Assembly (NCBI GenBank): GCA_903871935.1
Contig: CAIQIQ010000062.1
Location: 1-64,000 of the forward strand
Source of the DNA: an uncultured Phycisphaerales bacterium
GTDB taxonomy: Bacteria > Planctomycetota > Phycisphaerae > Tepidisphaerales > Tepidisphaeraceae
DNA: 64,000 nt
Direction: 5' to 3'
Shown here: piece by piece, positions 6,919 to 16,526 of the stretch
Layout: each line of letters opens with the position of its first letter
How positions within the stretch are numbered: the stretch's first letter is position 1
Made by a program: the position numbers and the translations under genes
Notes under the pieces: generated by a model
Seen by the model: only the letters and a program-made list of their open reading frames with translations
The model's database searches: none
What the model was told of the DNA's origin: nothing

Positions 6919-7773
6919 ATGAAAGCCGCTAACCCCAACACGATGGTGCAGAAGTGGGTTACGACTTTTGTCTCGACCTCTGAACACAATACGCTTTCTG
7001 ACGGCACGGGCGCACGGGCGTGGGAAGCGCCACTGGTGGGATTTGCCCGTGGTGATGACCCGCTGTTTGCATTTCTGCACGAGGATATCGGCAGCTTCTA
7101 CTGGACTCCGCTGCAAGCGTTCCATGCCGCCTTCCCCGACCATTCCGCAACGGCCGGGGACGTCGCGGTGATCTGCTGGGTGCTTCCGCAGACTTCCCGC
7201 GCCAAAGATGACAACGCCCGTGCGAGCGATGGACCATCGGAAACCTGGGCCCGTTCTCGTCACTTCGGCGAGATCTGCAACGATGAACTGCGGCGGCATA
7301 TGGCCGCACAGTTTGCCCAGATCGGCATTCCGGCGGCCGCACCGGTGCTGACGTCGGGCTGGGGCTGGGGGAACTCACCCAAATATGGCCGAGCCTCGAA
7401 CTGGTCCGAGCGCCATGCGGCCTATGTCGCAGGCCTGGGCACCTTCGGACTCTCCGATGGCCTGATCACCCGCGCTGGCAAAGCGCATCGCTGCGGGTCG
7501 GTTGTCGCGCGAATGCAGCTCAAGCCCACGCCCCGTCCATACCACGACATCCACGAGTACTGCCTCTTCTACAACGGCGGCAAATGCCAGGCCTGCGTAA
7601 ACCGCTGCCCTGTCAACGCCATCAGCCCGGCCGGCCACAACAAGAAGCTGTGCGAAGCCTTCGTCACCGGCGCCGCTGCCGCAATCTCGCAAGACCGCTA
7701 TAATATCCCCACCACTCCCTGCGGCCTATGCCAAACCGCTGTCCCCTGCGCATCGGGCATCCCGCGCCGATGA
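6919..7773 (+). CDS. Epoxyqueuosine-reductase-like iron-sulfur protein
   Basis: A 284-residue protein. The ATG at 6919 has GGAG five bases upstream; a GTG at 6898 also opens the frame. Near residue 165, RHAAYVAGLGTFGLSDGLIT matches the QueG-type cobalamin/redox domain segment. It is followed by a ferredoxin segment CQACVNRCP and a second cluster CGLCQTAVPC. It is shorter than typical QueG (about 350-380 residues), and the second cluster is unlike the classical CDDCQLVCP, so it is a QueG relative rather than certain QueG. It lies 24 bases after the esterase, possibly in one transcript. Confidence 0.75.
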   Translation: MKAANPNTMVQKWVTTFVSTSEHNTLSDGTGARAWEAPLVGFARGDDPLFAFLHEDIGSFYWTPLQAFHAAFPDHSATAGDVAVICWVLPQTSRAKDDNARASDGPSETWARSRHFGEICNDELRRHMAAQFAQIGIPAAAPVLTSGWGWGNSPKYGRASNWSERHAAYVAGLGTFGLSDGLITRAGKAHRCGSVVARMQLKPTPRPYHDIHEYCLFYNGGKCQACVNRCPVNAISPAGHNKKLCEAFVTGAAAAISQDRYNIPTTPCGLCQTAVPCASGIPRR

Positions 7774-7777
7774 CTCC

Positions 7778-7795
7778 AACGGGGAGTGCCCCGTT
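7778..7795. terminator. Hairpin between convergent genes
   Basis: A perfect 7-bp stem AACGGGG / CCCCGTT with a 4-base loop lies between the convergent genes ending at 7773 and 7832. There is no clear T-run on either strand, so intrinsic termination is only a suggestion from position. Confidence 0.4.
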
Positions 7796-7831
7796 CATGA
7801 CACACGTTCGCATTCTTGCTTTCGGGTTTCT

Positions 7832-8176
7832 CTAGTGGGCCGCGCGGGCGGTCACCATGAGCCAAACGATCGTTACCACAGCGCTGACACCCAGCCCGAT
7901 CACGGCGGGCACCACCAGTTGCTCCGGCCCGCGCCGCCTCACGCCTACTAGTGCCACCGCACCCGATCCCACTCCCAGCACCATCACCATTCCGCATATC
8001 GCGCGGGTTGCCAGCCACGCACCGGCCGACGCAGGCCCGATGCTCCGTACCGACATGCCTACGACAAACGCAATCACTGGCGCCACCCACGATGCCCGCG
8101 CAGCGACCTGCATCAGGTCTGCGCCGCGTCGTTTCGGCGGCTTCTCCGGCACCGTCGCCGTCAACTCTTCCCGCAT
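7832..8176 (-). CDS. Small membrane protein, unknown
   Basis: A 114-residue protein starting at the ATG at 8176, which has AAAGGTGG just upstream; in-frame starts at 8200 and 8230 are less well supported. The basic N-terminus (PEKPPKRRG) is followed by three hydrophobic helices. This matches the small cytoplasmic-tail/three-helix membrane proteins common in many bacteria. No family or partner could be assigned. Confidence 0.6.
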   Translation of the reverse strand: MREELTATVPEKPPKRRGADLMQVAARASWVAPVIAFVVGMSVRSIGPASAGAWLATRAICGMVMVLGVGSGAVALVGVRRRGPEQLVVPAVIGLGVSAVVTIVWLMVTARAAH

Positions 8177-8351
8177 TGACCGATCCACCTTTCCCAGCAT
8201 CAGTCTGTCAGGCAAACGACGACAACGCAAGGATAAAGGGTAGTTCTTTTCGCCACCCAGACGTCTCCAGGAGGTATACTGCAGGTGAGTCGCCCGCGAC
8301 GGTCACGGGCCGCCATTCATCTCGGAAAGTCCGGATCGAGAAAGAGACCCC

Positions 8352-10394
8352 ATGTTGCGTTTTCTGGCCGGGAGTTTCCTGGCGAAGTACCTGTTGAGAC
8401 TTCTGGCTTTAGGAGTGACCTGCATGCCTTCCATCCTCTGCGCTCAGACCGCCACTATCGAGGAACCCACCCATTTCAGCCAGGTATTCCACGAGGAAAA
8501 GGGATATCGGGTCTATCTCCCGCCGGCCTATGCCACTTCGGGCAAGAGATACCCGGTCCTCTATTGGTTCCACGGCCATTTCGGCTCATACAAGCAGAAC
8601 ACCTACCGAGAGGACTTTGCCCACTACGTCGGCTCCCATGACTTGATCGTGGTCGCGGTCGATGGGAATAACACAGACGGCAGCACCTGGGACTACTGCA
8701 ACGCGTATGAACCTGGCTTCTACGAGGGCCGGCAGGTCGATCCCGTCCGCGATTACGCCAGGTATTTCCGCGAACTGGTGGTGGCGATCGACGCGAAATA
8801 CCGCACCATCGCCGATCGGGCGCATCGCTTTACCTCCGGGCAAAGCCGTGGTGGCTACATGTCGCCCTGGATTGCCAGCCAGAACAAGGATCTCGTCAGT
8901 TCCGCGGGCATGTTCTGCGCGTCCCCGGATTCGGCCATGGTCGGTGACGCCGGCCGCAAAGTCTTTCTTCCCGGCTGCGAACTGTACCGGGCATTTAACG
9001 GCTTAAACATCTATTGCACTTCTCCCATTGGCGACCGCTACCGCCACTACAGCATGGAGCAGGCCACGTTGAACCAGGCATCGGGCCTGTTTCCTTTTGT
9101 GTTTCACTCGGCGTACTTTCCTGATCACCGTGCATGGGATATCCCCGGGCAACTGGACTATTTCCTGGAGCAGGCAGGCAAGCCACAGTCCGCTTTGTCT
9201 GCCTGGTATCACGCCACGCCGTATACGGACTTTTCTCTCTGGGACTACCGATTCGCCATCGAGCGCCAGGTGCCCGCCCTCACCATCGTCGAACAGGCCT
9301 CTATCGACGGCATGCGGATCCTCGCGCGGACCTGGGTGCCCGACGGACCACTGGTGCAGGATGAACAGGTTCGGCTGACCACCGCGCCGCTCTACCAGAA
9401 GGGCGCAAGCTATCGTCTGGTGGATTACAACCTCACCAAGGGCACCTTCAACTCCACCGCCATTAAAGCAGGCGACGATGGACGCCTGCAATTGGCCGTC
9501 GATGGCGGCGGCCATGCCTTGGGCATCAATGGGAGCACCGGCAAGGCAATACTGCACATCATCCTCCGCCACTGCAAAGAACGGCTCTATGTGGAAACCG
9601 GCCAGGATGCGGCGTTGGATTTCGATCTGGTGAACGTCGGCGCCGCCCCGGCAACGAACATTACCATCCGCGCTTCTTCGGCGTATCCCTGGCTGACCTT
9701 GAAGGAAAACACCTGGAGCCTCGCCCAGCTAAAAGAGCAAGACAAGGTGGCAGTGCAAAAAGCCTTCCCGTTCCGAGTAGAAACCGGCGGTTACACCGAC
9801 TCCGGATTTGCCGGCAGCTTAACGCTGGAAATCCAAGTTGACGGCCACACCGTTGCCACCCAACAGGTGATGGTCTTCCCGATTCCGGTGACGCCGCACT
9901 TGACCGACAAGTCTGACCTCGCGGTCCTGGATGGTCGCACGCTGAAGGTACCGATTTACGACAACGCCAAGTACACGATCGGAGAGCAAAGCATCGAGGG
10001 TGGCCGCGGCAACGGTAATGGCATCATCGAACCCGGAGAGCAGGTGCTTCTCTATGTGCGCCTGCGCCAGGGGTTGGGCCAAATCGACGTCAACACTTTC
10101 CACCCGGCGTATGTACTGAATCCCGAGGATTGCCCCTTGATCGACGTCACTGCCGTGCGCCCCAACGGTAAGGGCGCGGAGATGGGCTACAGCGATGCGG
10201 CCAACCTGCAATCCATCTTGACAGTGCGCAACAGCGCCCGGCGCGGAGATGTCTGCGATTTGTGGCTCAAGATCGAGTCGTACCATTTCTCCGTGGAAGG
10301 GTTTAACCGACCCATTCAGCGGCACCGTTTCGATTACCGGAAGGTTCGGTGTGTCATTGGCGAGGATCGGCTACTCGTGCCCGCGAACCCATGA
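8352..10394 (+). CDS. Large secreted alpha/beta-hydrolase (esterase-like)
   Basis: A 680-residue protein with a signal peptide (residues 1-31, ending in CAQ). The N-terminal half is an esterase/feruloyl-esterase-type alpha/beta hydrolase. It has LYWFHGHFGS near residue 73, the nucleophile elbow GQSRGGYMS near residue 164, and a candidate histidine in the YFPDHRAWD segment near residue 256. The C-terminal half is beta-rich, without catalytic motifs, and probably binds carbohydrate or cell surface. A purine-rich ribosome site (GAGAAAGAG) precedes the ATG. It sits before a secreted sialate O-acetylesterase, suggesting outer-surface deacylation of glycans. The substrate is unknown. Confidence 0.8.
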   Translation: MLRFLAGSFLAKYLLRLLALGVTCMPSILCAQTATIEEPTHFSQVFHEEKGYRVYLPPAYATSGKRYPVLYWFHGHFGSYKQNTYREDFAHYVGSHDLIVVAVDGNNTDGSTWDYCNAYEPGFYEGRQVDPVRDYARYFRELVVAIDAKYRTIADRAHRFTSGQSRGGYMSPWIASQNKDLVSSAGMFCASPDSAMVGDAGRKVFLPGCELYRAFNGLNIYCTSPIGDRYRHYSMEQATLNQASGLFPFVFHSAYFPDHRAWDIPGQLDYFLEQAGKPQSALSAWYHATPYTDFSLWDYRFAIERQVPALTIVEQASIDGMRILARTWVPDGPLVQDEQVRLTTAPLYQKGASYRLVDYNLTKGTFNSTAIKAGDDGRLQLAVDGGGHALGINGSTGKAILHIILRHCKERLYVETGQDAALDFDLVNVGAAPATNITIRASSAYPWLTLKENTWSLAQLKEQDKVAVQKAFPFRVETGGYTDSGFAGSLTLEIQVDGHTVATQQVMVFPIPVTPHLTDKSDLAVLDGRTLKVPIYDNAKYTIGEQSIEGGRGNGNGIIEPGEQVLLYVRLRQGLGQIDVNTFHPAYVLNPEDCPLIDVTAVRPNGKGAEMGYSDAANLQSILTVRNSARRGDVCDLWLKIESYHFSVEGFNRPIQRHRFDYRKVRCVIGEDRLLVPANP

Positions 10395-10495
10395 ACCTCC
10401 GCGGCCCATTCCACGCATCCCTGCCGTCAGGTACGATCAAGAGAATGGCATCTCGCCTGCGGAAAGCCAAAGCCATCTAAGAAACAGGAAGAACA

Positions 10496-11893
10496 ATGAT
10501 TGCGCAACGATTTCTGATTGCAACGGCACTGATGATCTTTGTCGGCTCGGCAGCGCGAGCTGAGGTCAAGTCTGCGCCGATCTTTGCCGACAACATGATG
10601 CTGCAGGCGGATCTGGCCGACCCGATCTGGGGAACTGCCACCGCCGGCGAAGATGTCACCGTTCAGATCAATGGCCAATCCAGATCGACCAAAGCCAACG
10701 CCGATGGCAAATGGATGGTGAAGATCGACCCGATCAAGGCAGGTGGGCCTTTCGAATTGAAGATCAACTCTCGCACGATCAAGAACGTGCTTGTCGGCGA
10801 GGTATGGCATGCATCAGGCCAATCCAACATGCGCTATCCCCTGCTGAATGCCGAAAACGGCAAAGCCGACATGGCCACCGCCACCGATTCGAGCATCCGC
10901 TACTACCTGGCAGACTTCTGGCAGCCAGCTAACAGCCGCTGGATCATCTGCAGCCCCGGCGAATGTGCGCAGTTTTCCGCCGTCGCCTATTACTTCGCCA
11001 AGGACTTGCGCGAAAAGCTCAATACGCCGATTGGCATTGTCGACACATCCATCAGCGGTGCCTGCTGCGAGCAATTCGTCAACCCCGATTTCCTGGCTGC
11101 CGATAAGGAACTGACCACGTTGCTTGCCGCACGCCACGGCGATCCCAAACCGGGCGACTATTACCTCGGCATCATCAAACCGATCGTCTCGTTCGGGATC
11201 AAGGGTGTGATCTGGTATCAGGGTGAAGGTAACCGCGATTTCCCCGTCACGTATCGCAAACTGTTCCCCGCGTTGATCTCCGATTGGCGCGGCGAATGGG
11301 GCCAGGGCGATTTCCCGTTCATCTACATCCAACTGGCCAATTACGGCAAATCATCGCCTGCGCCCAAAGAAGACAAGAACGCGGCGCTGCGCGATGCCCA
11401 ACTATCGGCGCTATCGGTACCCAACACCGCCATGGTCGTCACCATCGACTGCGCCCCTCCCGGCAACGTCGAACCGCAGAACGTTCACTACCCCAACAAG
11501 AAACCTGTCGGCCAGCGCACCGCACTGGCGGTACTGGCGCTGGCGTATGGCCAGAAGATCGAAGCTTCCGGCCCGATATTCAAAGAGGCAACATTTGCAG
11601 GCGGCAAGGTGACCGTTACGTTCACCCATCTCGGCCAGGGACTTGCGATACATGGCGAGAAACTCCTGGGCTTTGTTATCGCCGGCGAGGATCATAAGTG
11701 GGTTCGCGCTGAGGCGAGCATTGAAGGCGACAAGGTGATTGCTCAGAGCGATCAGGTGCCCAGCCCCGTGGCCGTTCGCTACGCTTTCGAGGCCAATCCG
11801 CAATGCAACCTCTACAACAAGGATGGCCTGCCCGCCTCGCCATTCCGCAGCGACACGTTCGTGACCTTCGCGACCAAAGATGCCGGCCGGTAA
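10496..11893 (+). CDS. Secreted sialate O-acetylesterase family protein
   Basis: A 465-residue protein with a signal peptide ending near ARA (residue 22). The SASA-type SGNH motifs are clear: ASGQSNM near residue 104 with the nucleophile serine, and VIWYQGEGN near residue 240. A C-terminal beta-rich domain follows. The family removes O-acetyl groups from sialic or related sugars and from plant polysaccharides. A good ribosome site (AGGAAGAAC) precedes the ATG. A longer paralogue without a signal peptide is at 46725-48584. It is convergent with the RNA-ligase-family gene. Confidence 0.88.
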   Translation: MIAQRFLIATALMIFVGSAARAEVKSAPIFADNMMLQADLADPIWGTATAGEDVTVQINGQSRSTKANADGKWMVKIDPIKAGGPFELKINSRTIKNVLVGEVWHASGQSNMRYPLLNAENGKADMATATDSSIRYYLADFWQPANSRWIICSPGECAQFSAVAYYFAKDLREKLNTPIGIVDTSISGACCEQFVNPDFLAADKELTTLLAARHGDPKPGDYYLGIIKPIVSFGIKGVIWYQGEGNRDFPVTYRKLFPALISDWRGEWGQGDFPFIYIQLANYGKSSPAPKEDKNAALRDAQLSALSVPNTAMVVTIDCAPPGNVEPQNVHYPNKKPVGQRTALAVLALAYGQKIEASGPIFKEATFAGGKVTVTFTHLGQGLAIHGEKLLGFVIAGEDHKWVRAEASIEGDKVIAQSDQVPSPVAVRYAFEANPQCNLYNKDGLPASPFRSDTFVTFATKDAGR

Positions 11894-11913
11894 GTTCGAG
11901 GCGAGACCCGTCC

Positions 11914-12498
11914 TCAACCGAAGTTCGCAACGGTGATGTACTGGGACCCGCCGGCCGACAAGACGCTTTGCATCAACTGGAAGGAAGTTACCTGGAACTC
12001 CGGTAACTCGCCGATCTTCTGCCATGATTCCTCAACCGGCGGCCGGTGCCGGTTGTGCAGCCCATCGCGAAACCGCGCGAGCGTCGCATGCGGCGTGTAT
12101 GCCCGATTCTCAACAGGCAGCCCGCGCCCCCGACAGAACGACTCGAGATCTGCCTGCAATCGGCAAAGCGGCTCAACATCCCCGCGAAAGCCAACGCCAA
12201 GCACCCGAGCGGACCCCGCTGACGGAAAGAAGACAACATGATCAGGACGAAGATGCAGTAGGCCGCCCAGGCGCACTGTCGCGGCGACCTCTGTGGCGAG
12301 GTCGGCCGCCTCGGCATGCGCCAACTCGCCGAGGAATTTCAGCGTGATGTGCAGATTCCGTTGTGCGGTATAGCTCGGCCGGACGGGTAGCCACTGGAGT
12401 TCCCCGCGCAAGCGATAGATAGCTGCCTGCACATCGGGAGGAAGCATGATGGCGAAGAACAGTCGCACAATTGTTCGCCGAGTGATTCTACCACTCAT
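11914..12498 (-). CDS. thpR: 2'-5' RNA ligase / RNA 2',3'-cyclic phosphodiesterase family
   Basis: A 194-residue two-histidine phosphoesterase. The two signature motifs are HITLKF near residue 50 and HATLARF near residue 135. The annotated ATG at 12498 overlaps the previous gene's end by 11 bases; a GTG a few codons downstream is an alternative, as neither has a strong ribosome site. In other bacteria this family opens 2',3'-cyclic phosphates in RNA. Its position as the last gene of the polysaccharide block may be only transcriptional linkage. Confidence 0.85.
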   Translation of the reverse strand: MSGRITRRTIVRLFFAIMLPPDVQAAIYRLRGELQWLPVRPSYTAQRNLHITLKFLGELAHAEAADLATEVAATVRLGGLLHLRPDHVVFFPSAGSARVLGVGFRGDVEPLCRLQADLESFCRGRGLPVENRAYTPHATLARFRDGLHNRHRPPVEESWQKIGELPEFQVTSFQLMQSVLSAGGSQYITVANFG

Positions 12499-13636
12499 AT
12501 TGCCGATCAACACCCAGGCGGAGCCACCATTCTCCGTCGAGCCGACTGATGAACCCCTCGCCTTGCAGCACAGCGCCCAGTAGATCGGCATTCCGTGATT
12601 GCACCAGAACGCCAAACCCAGGGCAGCGGAATTGACAGTGACTGTCCGAGAACTCGGTAATCAATATCGGATCAAGCGGACCAGAAACGGCCGCCGCTCC
12701 ACGTTCCCAGGCATCGCGGAACAGTTCGCCAAGCACTGCCAGCCCATGCCTCGGCCGCGCGCCGGTCTGCAGCACCTGCGCGGTCCCACCCTTGTTGGCA
12801 AAGTAGATGAACCAGCCAATCGTTTCTATCCCGTCCAATACGATCACGGTCCGCAGTTCACCAAGACTGCACGACTCGCCCGCCTTGCGCAGCAGCCACG
12901 ATAAGCTATCTTCCGGGTACTCTGGATACAACGCTGCCGTCGAGGCCAGACTCCGCGCGACCGGAAGGATCTCCTCGGCAGTGGCATCTTGGCGCCTGAG
13001 TTTCCCCATCGGTTTGTGGCAAAGACGCGGAAACAGTGCCGCGGCCGTGCCATCGATCGCACCCGATGTCGGGTGCATCACCCCGGCCAGCCTTCCCATC
13101 CGGCCACGGCCACGCAACCGGTAGCAAAGGTTCTGCATCGGCCGAAGCGTCCGCGTCCACTCGAAACTCAGCAGCCGCGATGCCTGCCCGCCACACCGTT
13201 TCCAGGTCGGCACCGAGTGCTCGTTGGCCCCATCGCTATAGCAGAGGTCGTGCGGCCCGGAAAACAATGCTCTTACCAGTTGCATCGCGCCAAACGGAAG
13301 CTGGCGATCAGAATCAACCATCAGTTGCGTTGCCACGGCACAGCGGATCCGCTGGCCATGGAAGACCATGGGCCTGGCCATCCGTCCGATAAACCCGACA
13401 ACCTCACCATGCAGATCCAGCACCAGTGGCGCAAGGTCCGCCTCGAACCATGGGTGGTTCAGAAAGACGTCAGTGAAATACTGCTCGACTGCTGGCGAGG
13501 GCGGTGCCGTGGTATGACGAAAACACTTCTGCCACAGGATGGCAACCTGCAGCGCATCCTGGGCGCCGAAATCGCGGACCACAGGCGATTCAGGCTTGGA
13601 CAACTTCGTCGACGTCTTCGACGAGGAGCGGCCGGG
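12488..13636 (-). CDS. GNAT-type acyltransferase-like protein of the polysaccharide cluster
   Basis: About 382 residues. The start is uncertain. The ATG at 13636 overlaps the NadE-like gene by 47 bases and has no ribosome site, while a GTG near the NadE stop would remove the overlap. The sequence has a GNAT-like first half (WQKCF, VVGFIGRMARPM, AVATQLMVDSDRQ) and a second acyltransferase-like half with a FIYFANKGGTAQVLQTG strand. It resembles the N-acyltransferase proteins found in exopolysaccharide clusters. I infer acylation of a sugar or aminoacyl substituent; the acyl donor may be the ACP at 16225. Confidence 0.65.
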   Translation of the reverse strand, partial: PGRSSSKTSTKLSKPESPVVRDFGAQDALQVAILWQKCFRHTTAPPSPAVEQYFTDVFLNHPWFEADLAPLVLDLHGEVVGFIGRMARPMVFHGQRIRCAVATQLMVDSDRQLPFGAMQLVRALFSGPHDLCYSDGANEHSVPTWKRCGGQASRLLSFEWTRTLRPMQNLCYRLRGRGRMGRLAGVMHPTSGAIDGTAAALFPRLCHKPMGKLRRQDATAEEILPVARSLASTAALYPEYPEDSLSWLLRKAGESCSLGELRTVIVLDGIETIGWFIYFANKGGTAQVLQTGARPRHGLAVLGELFRDAWERGAAAVSGPLDPILITEFSDSHCQFRCPGFGVLVQSRNADLLGAVLQGEGFISRLDGEWWLRLGVDRQYEW

Positions 13637-14606
13637 CATGCTGGTAGGCTGTGGCTCGGCGCTTGGAGCGGATATCCTCGAAGGCCCGCTCAACCTGGCC
13701 GATGCTGAGTCCCGTCGCAATCGCCACGTCGGCAGATGGAATTCCATGATTCACCCCCCACAGGCAAAGATCCATCCGGTCATACGGCAATGCGAAATAA
13801 AACTCCTCCTGCGACTGCGGAAGGGAGTATGTATCGGTTGTGGGGGGCCGGCGGCGGATCTCCTCTGGCACTCCCAGCGCTTCGGCCAACTGGTATACCT
13901 GCGTCTTGTAGAGGTGGGCGATCGGCTTCACGTCGGCCGCTCCATCACCATTCTTTACGAAGAAGCCCTGGTCATACTCCAGGCGATTCGGCGTCCCGAC
14001 CACCGCATAGTTCAGCCGGTCGGCATGGTAATACTCGATCTGCTTGCGGGTCCGCTGCTTCATGCTTGTGGCCGCAACAATCCCCAGGTACGGCTCCAGC
14101 GGCAGCCGTACGGTCCGCTGCACGCCATCGGGCGACTGCACAACCAGGGTGAAGACGCTGTATCCCTGGCTGCCGCCCTGACGGAGGATGATCTTGCATT
14201 TCCAGTCGTCAGCGAACTCGGGAACCACCTTGCGAATGAACAGGTTGCGGCGGGCATAGCAGCCAGCCCCTTTGAGAGCCGGGGCAATGTCTTCCACGAT
14301 GTTCTGTACACCGAAAGTATCGGTGATCAACCGGCCCAGCCGCAGACTTTCCGGATCCGAATCGGCCTCAGGCATCATCAGCGCCACCACTCGTTCAGGC
14401 TCAAAAGCCCTGGCACACAACGCCAGGCACACACTCGAATCGATGCCCCCCGACACCCCGAGCACCACACCGCGGCGCCGAAGGCGTCGCAGGATCTGGT
14501 CTTTCAGCGCCTCGGTTATCCGCCGAATCTCGGTGCCCGCATCCAGATGCAATACCTCCGGCCCAAACGTCAACCCCTTCGTCTCAGCGGTGTCCACTTG
14601 CGTCAT
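13590..14606 (-). CDS. NAD synthase-like ATP pyrophosphatase of the polysaccharide cluster
   Basis: A 338-residue protein with the P-loop SGGIDSS near residue 53 and the NadE motifs GTPNRLEYDQG, KNGDGAADVKPI and LYKTQVYQLAEALGVP near residues 225-265. NadE normally amidates nicotinate adenine dinucleotide. This one has no nitrilase domain and is longer than the usual ammonia-dependent form. Its position in a cluster with AsnB, ACP and an AMP-ligase suggests a role in amidating a cell-surface sugar precursor rather than housekeeping NAD synthesis, but real NAD synthesis is not excluded. A strong GGGAGG ribosome site precedes the ATG. Confidence 0.8.
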   Translation of the reverse strand: MTQVDTAETKGLTFGPEVLHLDAGTEIRRITEALKDQILRRLRRRGVVLGVSGGIDSSVCLALCARAFEPERVVALMMPEADSDPESLRLGRLITDTFGVQNIVEDIAPALKGAGCYARRNLFIRKVVPEFADDWKCKIILRQGGSQGYSVFTLVVQSPDGVQRTVRLPLEPYLGIVAATSMKQRTRKQIEYYHADRLNYAVVGTPNRLEYDQGFFVKNGDGAADVKPIAHLYKTQVYQLAEALGVPEEIRRRPPTTDTYSLPQSQEEFYFALPYDRMDLCLWGVNHGIPSADVAIATGLSIGQVERAFEDIRSKRRATAYQHARPLLVEDVDEVVQA

Positions 14607-14618
14607 ATACCTCCCTTA

Positions 14619-16178
14619 TTACTGCTGCGTCAGCCGCAGCGCTTCGGACTGCACTTCGCTCCGACGGATCTTGCCGGTTGAGGTCTTGGGCAGTTCGCTT
14701 CTGAATTCCACGGTCTTAGGCACCATGAAATCCTCCAGATGACCGGCACAGTGGCGGATGACCTGCTGGGCATCAATCGCCGATCCGTCGGCCAGCACGA
14801 CAACCGCCTTGATCGCCATGCCCAGGATGGGATCGGGCACACCGATCACGGCCGCCTCGCGGATCCCCTCGAGCATGTAGAGCACGTTCTCCACTTCCTT
14901 GGGCGCCACCTTCTCACCGCGGCTCTTGATGATGTCGTCCTTTCGGCCGACGAAGTACAGGTATCCCTCCTGGTCGGTGCGGAACAGATCGCCGGTATAG
15001 AGGACTTTCTCCCACGGGTAGCGGCCGGGCTTCAGGACACGGTCGGTGGCTTCCTGGTTCTCCCAGTAGCCCTGCATCACGTGGCCACCGCGGATCACCA
15101 ACTCGCCTACATCGCCGGGCTTGCACGGCTGGCCCTGTTCGTTCACTACCCACGCCTCCGAATTGGGAATCGCTTTGCCAACCGACGATGGGTGCGCGGC
15201 CAGTTGCTCGGGTTCCAGATAGGTGCAGCGTTTGCATTCGGTCAGCCCGTACATCGAGAAGATCAGCGTCGTTGGAAAGAGTTCCTGCAGACGCTGGATA
15301 TGGGCAGGTGGAAGCGCTGCCGCGGTATTGGTGATATAGCGCAGATTTGGGAACATGCCCGGTTTGAGGATCTGCAACTGCAGCAGAATGGCTGCAATCG
15401 TGGGCACCAGCGGCAACCCGGTAACCTTCTCCTGGATAAGCTTGTTCAGCACCACCTGCGGGAAGACAAACGCCTTCTCCACAATCAGGGTCATCCCGAG
15501 TTTGATGGTCATCAGCACCTGATAGAGTCCATAGTCGAACGACATGGGCAACACCGAAAGAATGATGTCGTCGGGCGTGTTGCGGAGATAGGTGCTGATG
15601 GAGGTCGCCGCATGGACGATGTTCCGATGCGTCATCATTACACCCTTGGGAAACCCGGTGGATCCCGAAGTGTAGATGAGCATGGCCAGATCGATATCGA
15701 TGCCGGGATCAAAGCTGGGCAGCGCGGGCGGCGTCTCACCTGCGGCCGACTCGAGCCCGACAGCGCCGGGAAGATCGGCCGGGGCCTCACCATCGACGAT
15801 GATGCAGGTACGGATCGAGGGGCTCTGCGCCACGGCATCGCGAGCCTGGTCGAGCAGGCGGGTCTGGGTAACCAGGACCTCCGCCCTGCAGTTGCCGATG
15901 ATGAACGCGAGTTTGTCAGCCTTCGTTGTGGGGTTCACCGGCGAGAACACGCCACCAGCGCGAAGCGTCCCAAATATGGCGACGACGGTCTCCACCGAGT
16001 TCTCGGTACAGATCACCACACGATCGCCCCGCTGCATGCCGCGGGCTCGCAGCACCTCCGCGAAGCGCGTGACCTGCTCATCCAGATCGCGATAGCTGCA
16101 TCGCCGCTGGCCCTCAACCAAGGCGATCTTGCCGGGATACCTCGCTGCACTGTTCGACAAGAACTGTTCAACGCGCAA
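14619..16178 (-). CDS. Acyl-CoA/AMP-dependent ligase
   Basis: A 519-residue ANL-superfamily enzyme. It starts with TTG at 16178, supported by AGGGAGAAA upstream and by the family-typical N-terminus. The P-loop is YTSGSTGFPKGVMMTH near residue 165. The core motifs are YGLTECKRCTYL near residue 315 and YTGDLFRTD near residue 395, with the C-terminal catalytic lysine in STGKIRR. Such ligases occur in exosortase-type exopolysaccharide clusters next to an ACP and AsnB; here the ACP is directly upstream. It probably adenylates a carboxylic or amino acid and loads it on the ACP. Confidence 0.87.
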   Translation of the reverse strand: MRVEQFLSNSAARYPGKIALVEGQRRCSYRDLDEQVTRFAEVLRARGMQRGDRVVICTENSVETVVAIFGTLRAGGVFSPVNPTTKADKLAFIIGNCRAEVLVTQTRLLDQARDAVAQSPSIRTCIIVDGEAPADLPGAVGLESAAGETPPALPSFDPGIDIDLAMLIYTSGSTGFPKGVMMTHRNIVHAATSISTYLRNTPDDIILSVLPMSFDYGLYQVLMTIKLGMTLIVEKAFVFPQVVLNKLIQEKVTGLPLVPTIAAILLQLQILKPGMFPNLRYITNTAAALPPAHIQRLQELFPTTLIFSMYGLTECKRCTYLEPEQLAAHPSSVGKAIPNSEAWVVNEQGQPCKPGDVGELVIRGGHVMQGYWENQEATDRVLKPGRYPWEKVLYTGDLFRTDQEGYLYFVGRKDDIIKSRGEKVAPKEVENVLYMLEGIREAAVIGVPDPILGMAIKAVVVLADGSAIDAQQVIRHCAGHLEDFMVPKTVEFRSELPKTSTGKIRRSEVQSEALRLTQQ

Positions 16179-16224
16179 GGCTTTCTCCCTTCATTTGCCA
16201 ACGAATCTGCATAGCCTCATGGTG

Positions 16225-16500
16225 CTATGCCACACGCACCTGGCTGGCGGGCGTCAGCTTCCGGCGAAGGTAACTCGAGATCTGCTGCACGGAATCCAAG
16301 TTCTCCGGAATCACCTCGTCATCGCCGACTGTGATTGCGAAAGTCTTCTCAAGGTAGAACACCAATTCCAGCACCCCGGTCGAGTCGATCAGCCCCTGCT
16401 CAAGCAGCGACTGGTTGTCCCTAAGCGACTGAATTCCCTCCCGATACATAAAGTTCTGCGCAATGAACTGCCGAATTGCCGGTTCGATAGATTCTGCCAT
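16225..16500 (-). CDS. Acyl carrier protein
   Basis: A 91-residue protein with the phosphopantetheine site in the segment LIDSTG, in which Ser is preceded by Asp as in DSL motifs. A conserved acidic LELVFYLEKTF helix follows. The ATG at 16500 is given; a GTG at 16506 has the better-spaced AAGGA. It directly precedes the AMP-ligase, as in exosortase-linked acyl-transfer modules, so it is likely the carrier for that ligase. Confidence 0.85.
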   Translation of the reverse strand: MAESIEPAIRQFIAQNFMYREGIQSLRDNQSLLEQGLIDSTGVLELVFYLEKTFAITVGDDEVIPENLDSVQQISSYLRRKLTPASQVRVA

Positions 16501-16526
16501 AGACACACCAATCCTTTTCTGTAACT

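Noticed and set aside
14739..16214. 491-residue open frame on the plus strand
   Set aside because: It is a shadow of the AMP-ligase gene, which has clear ANL motifs.
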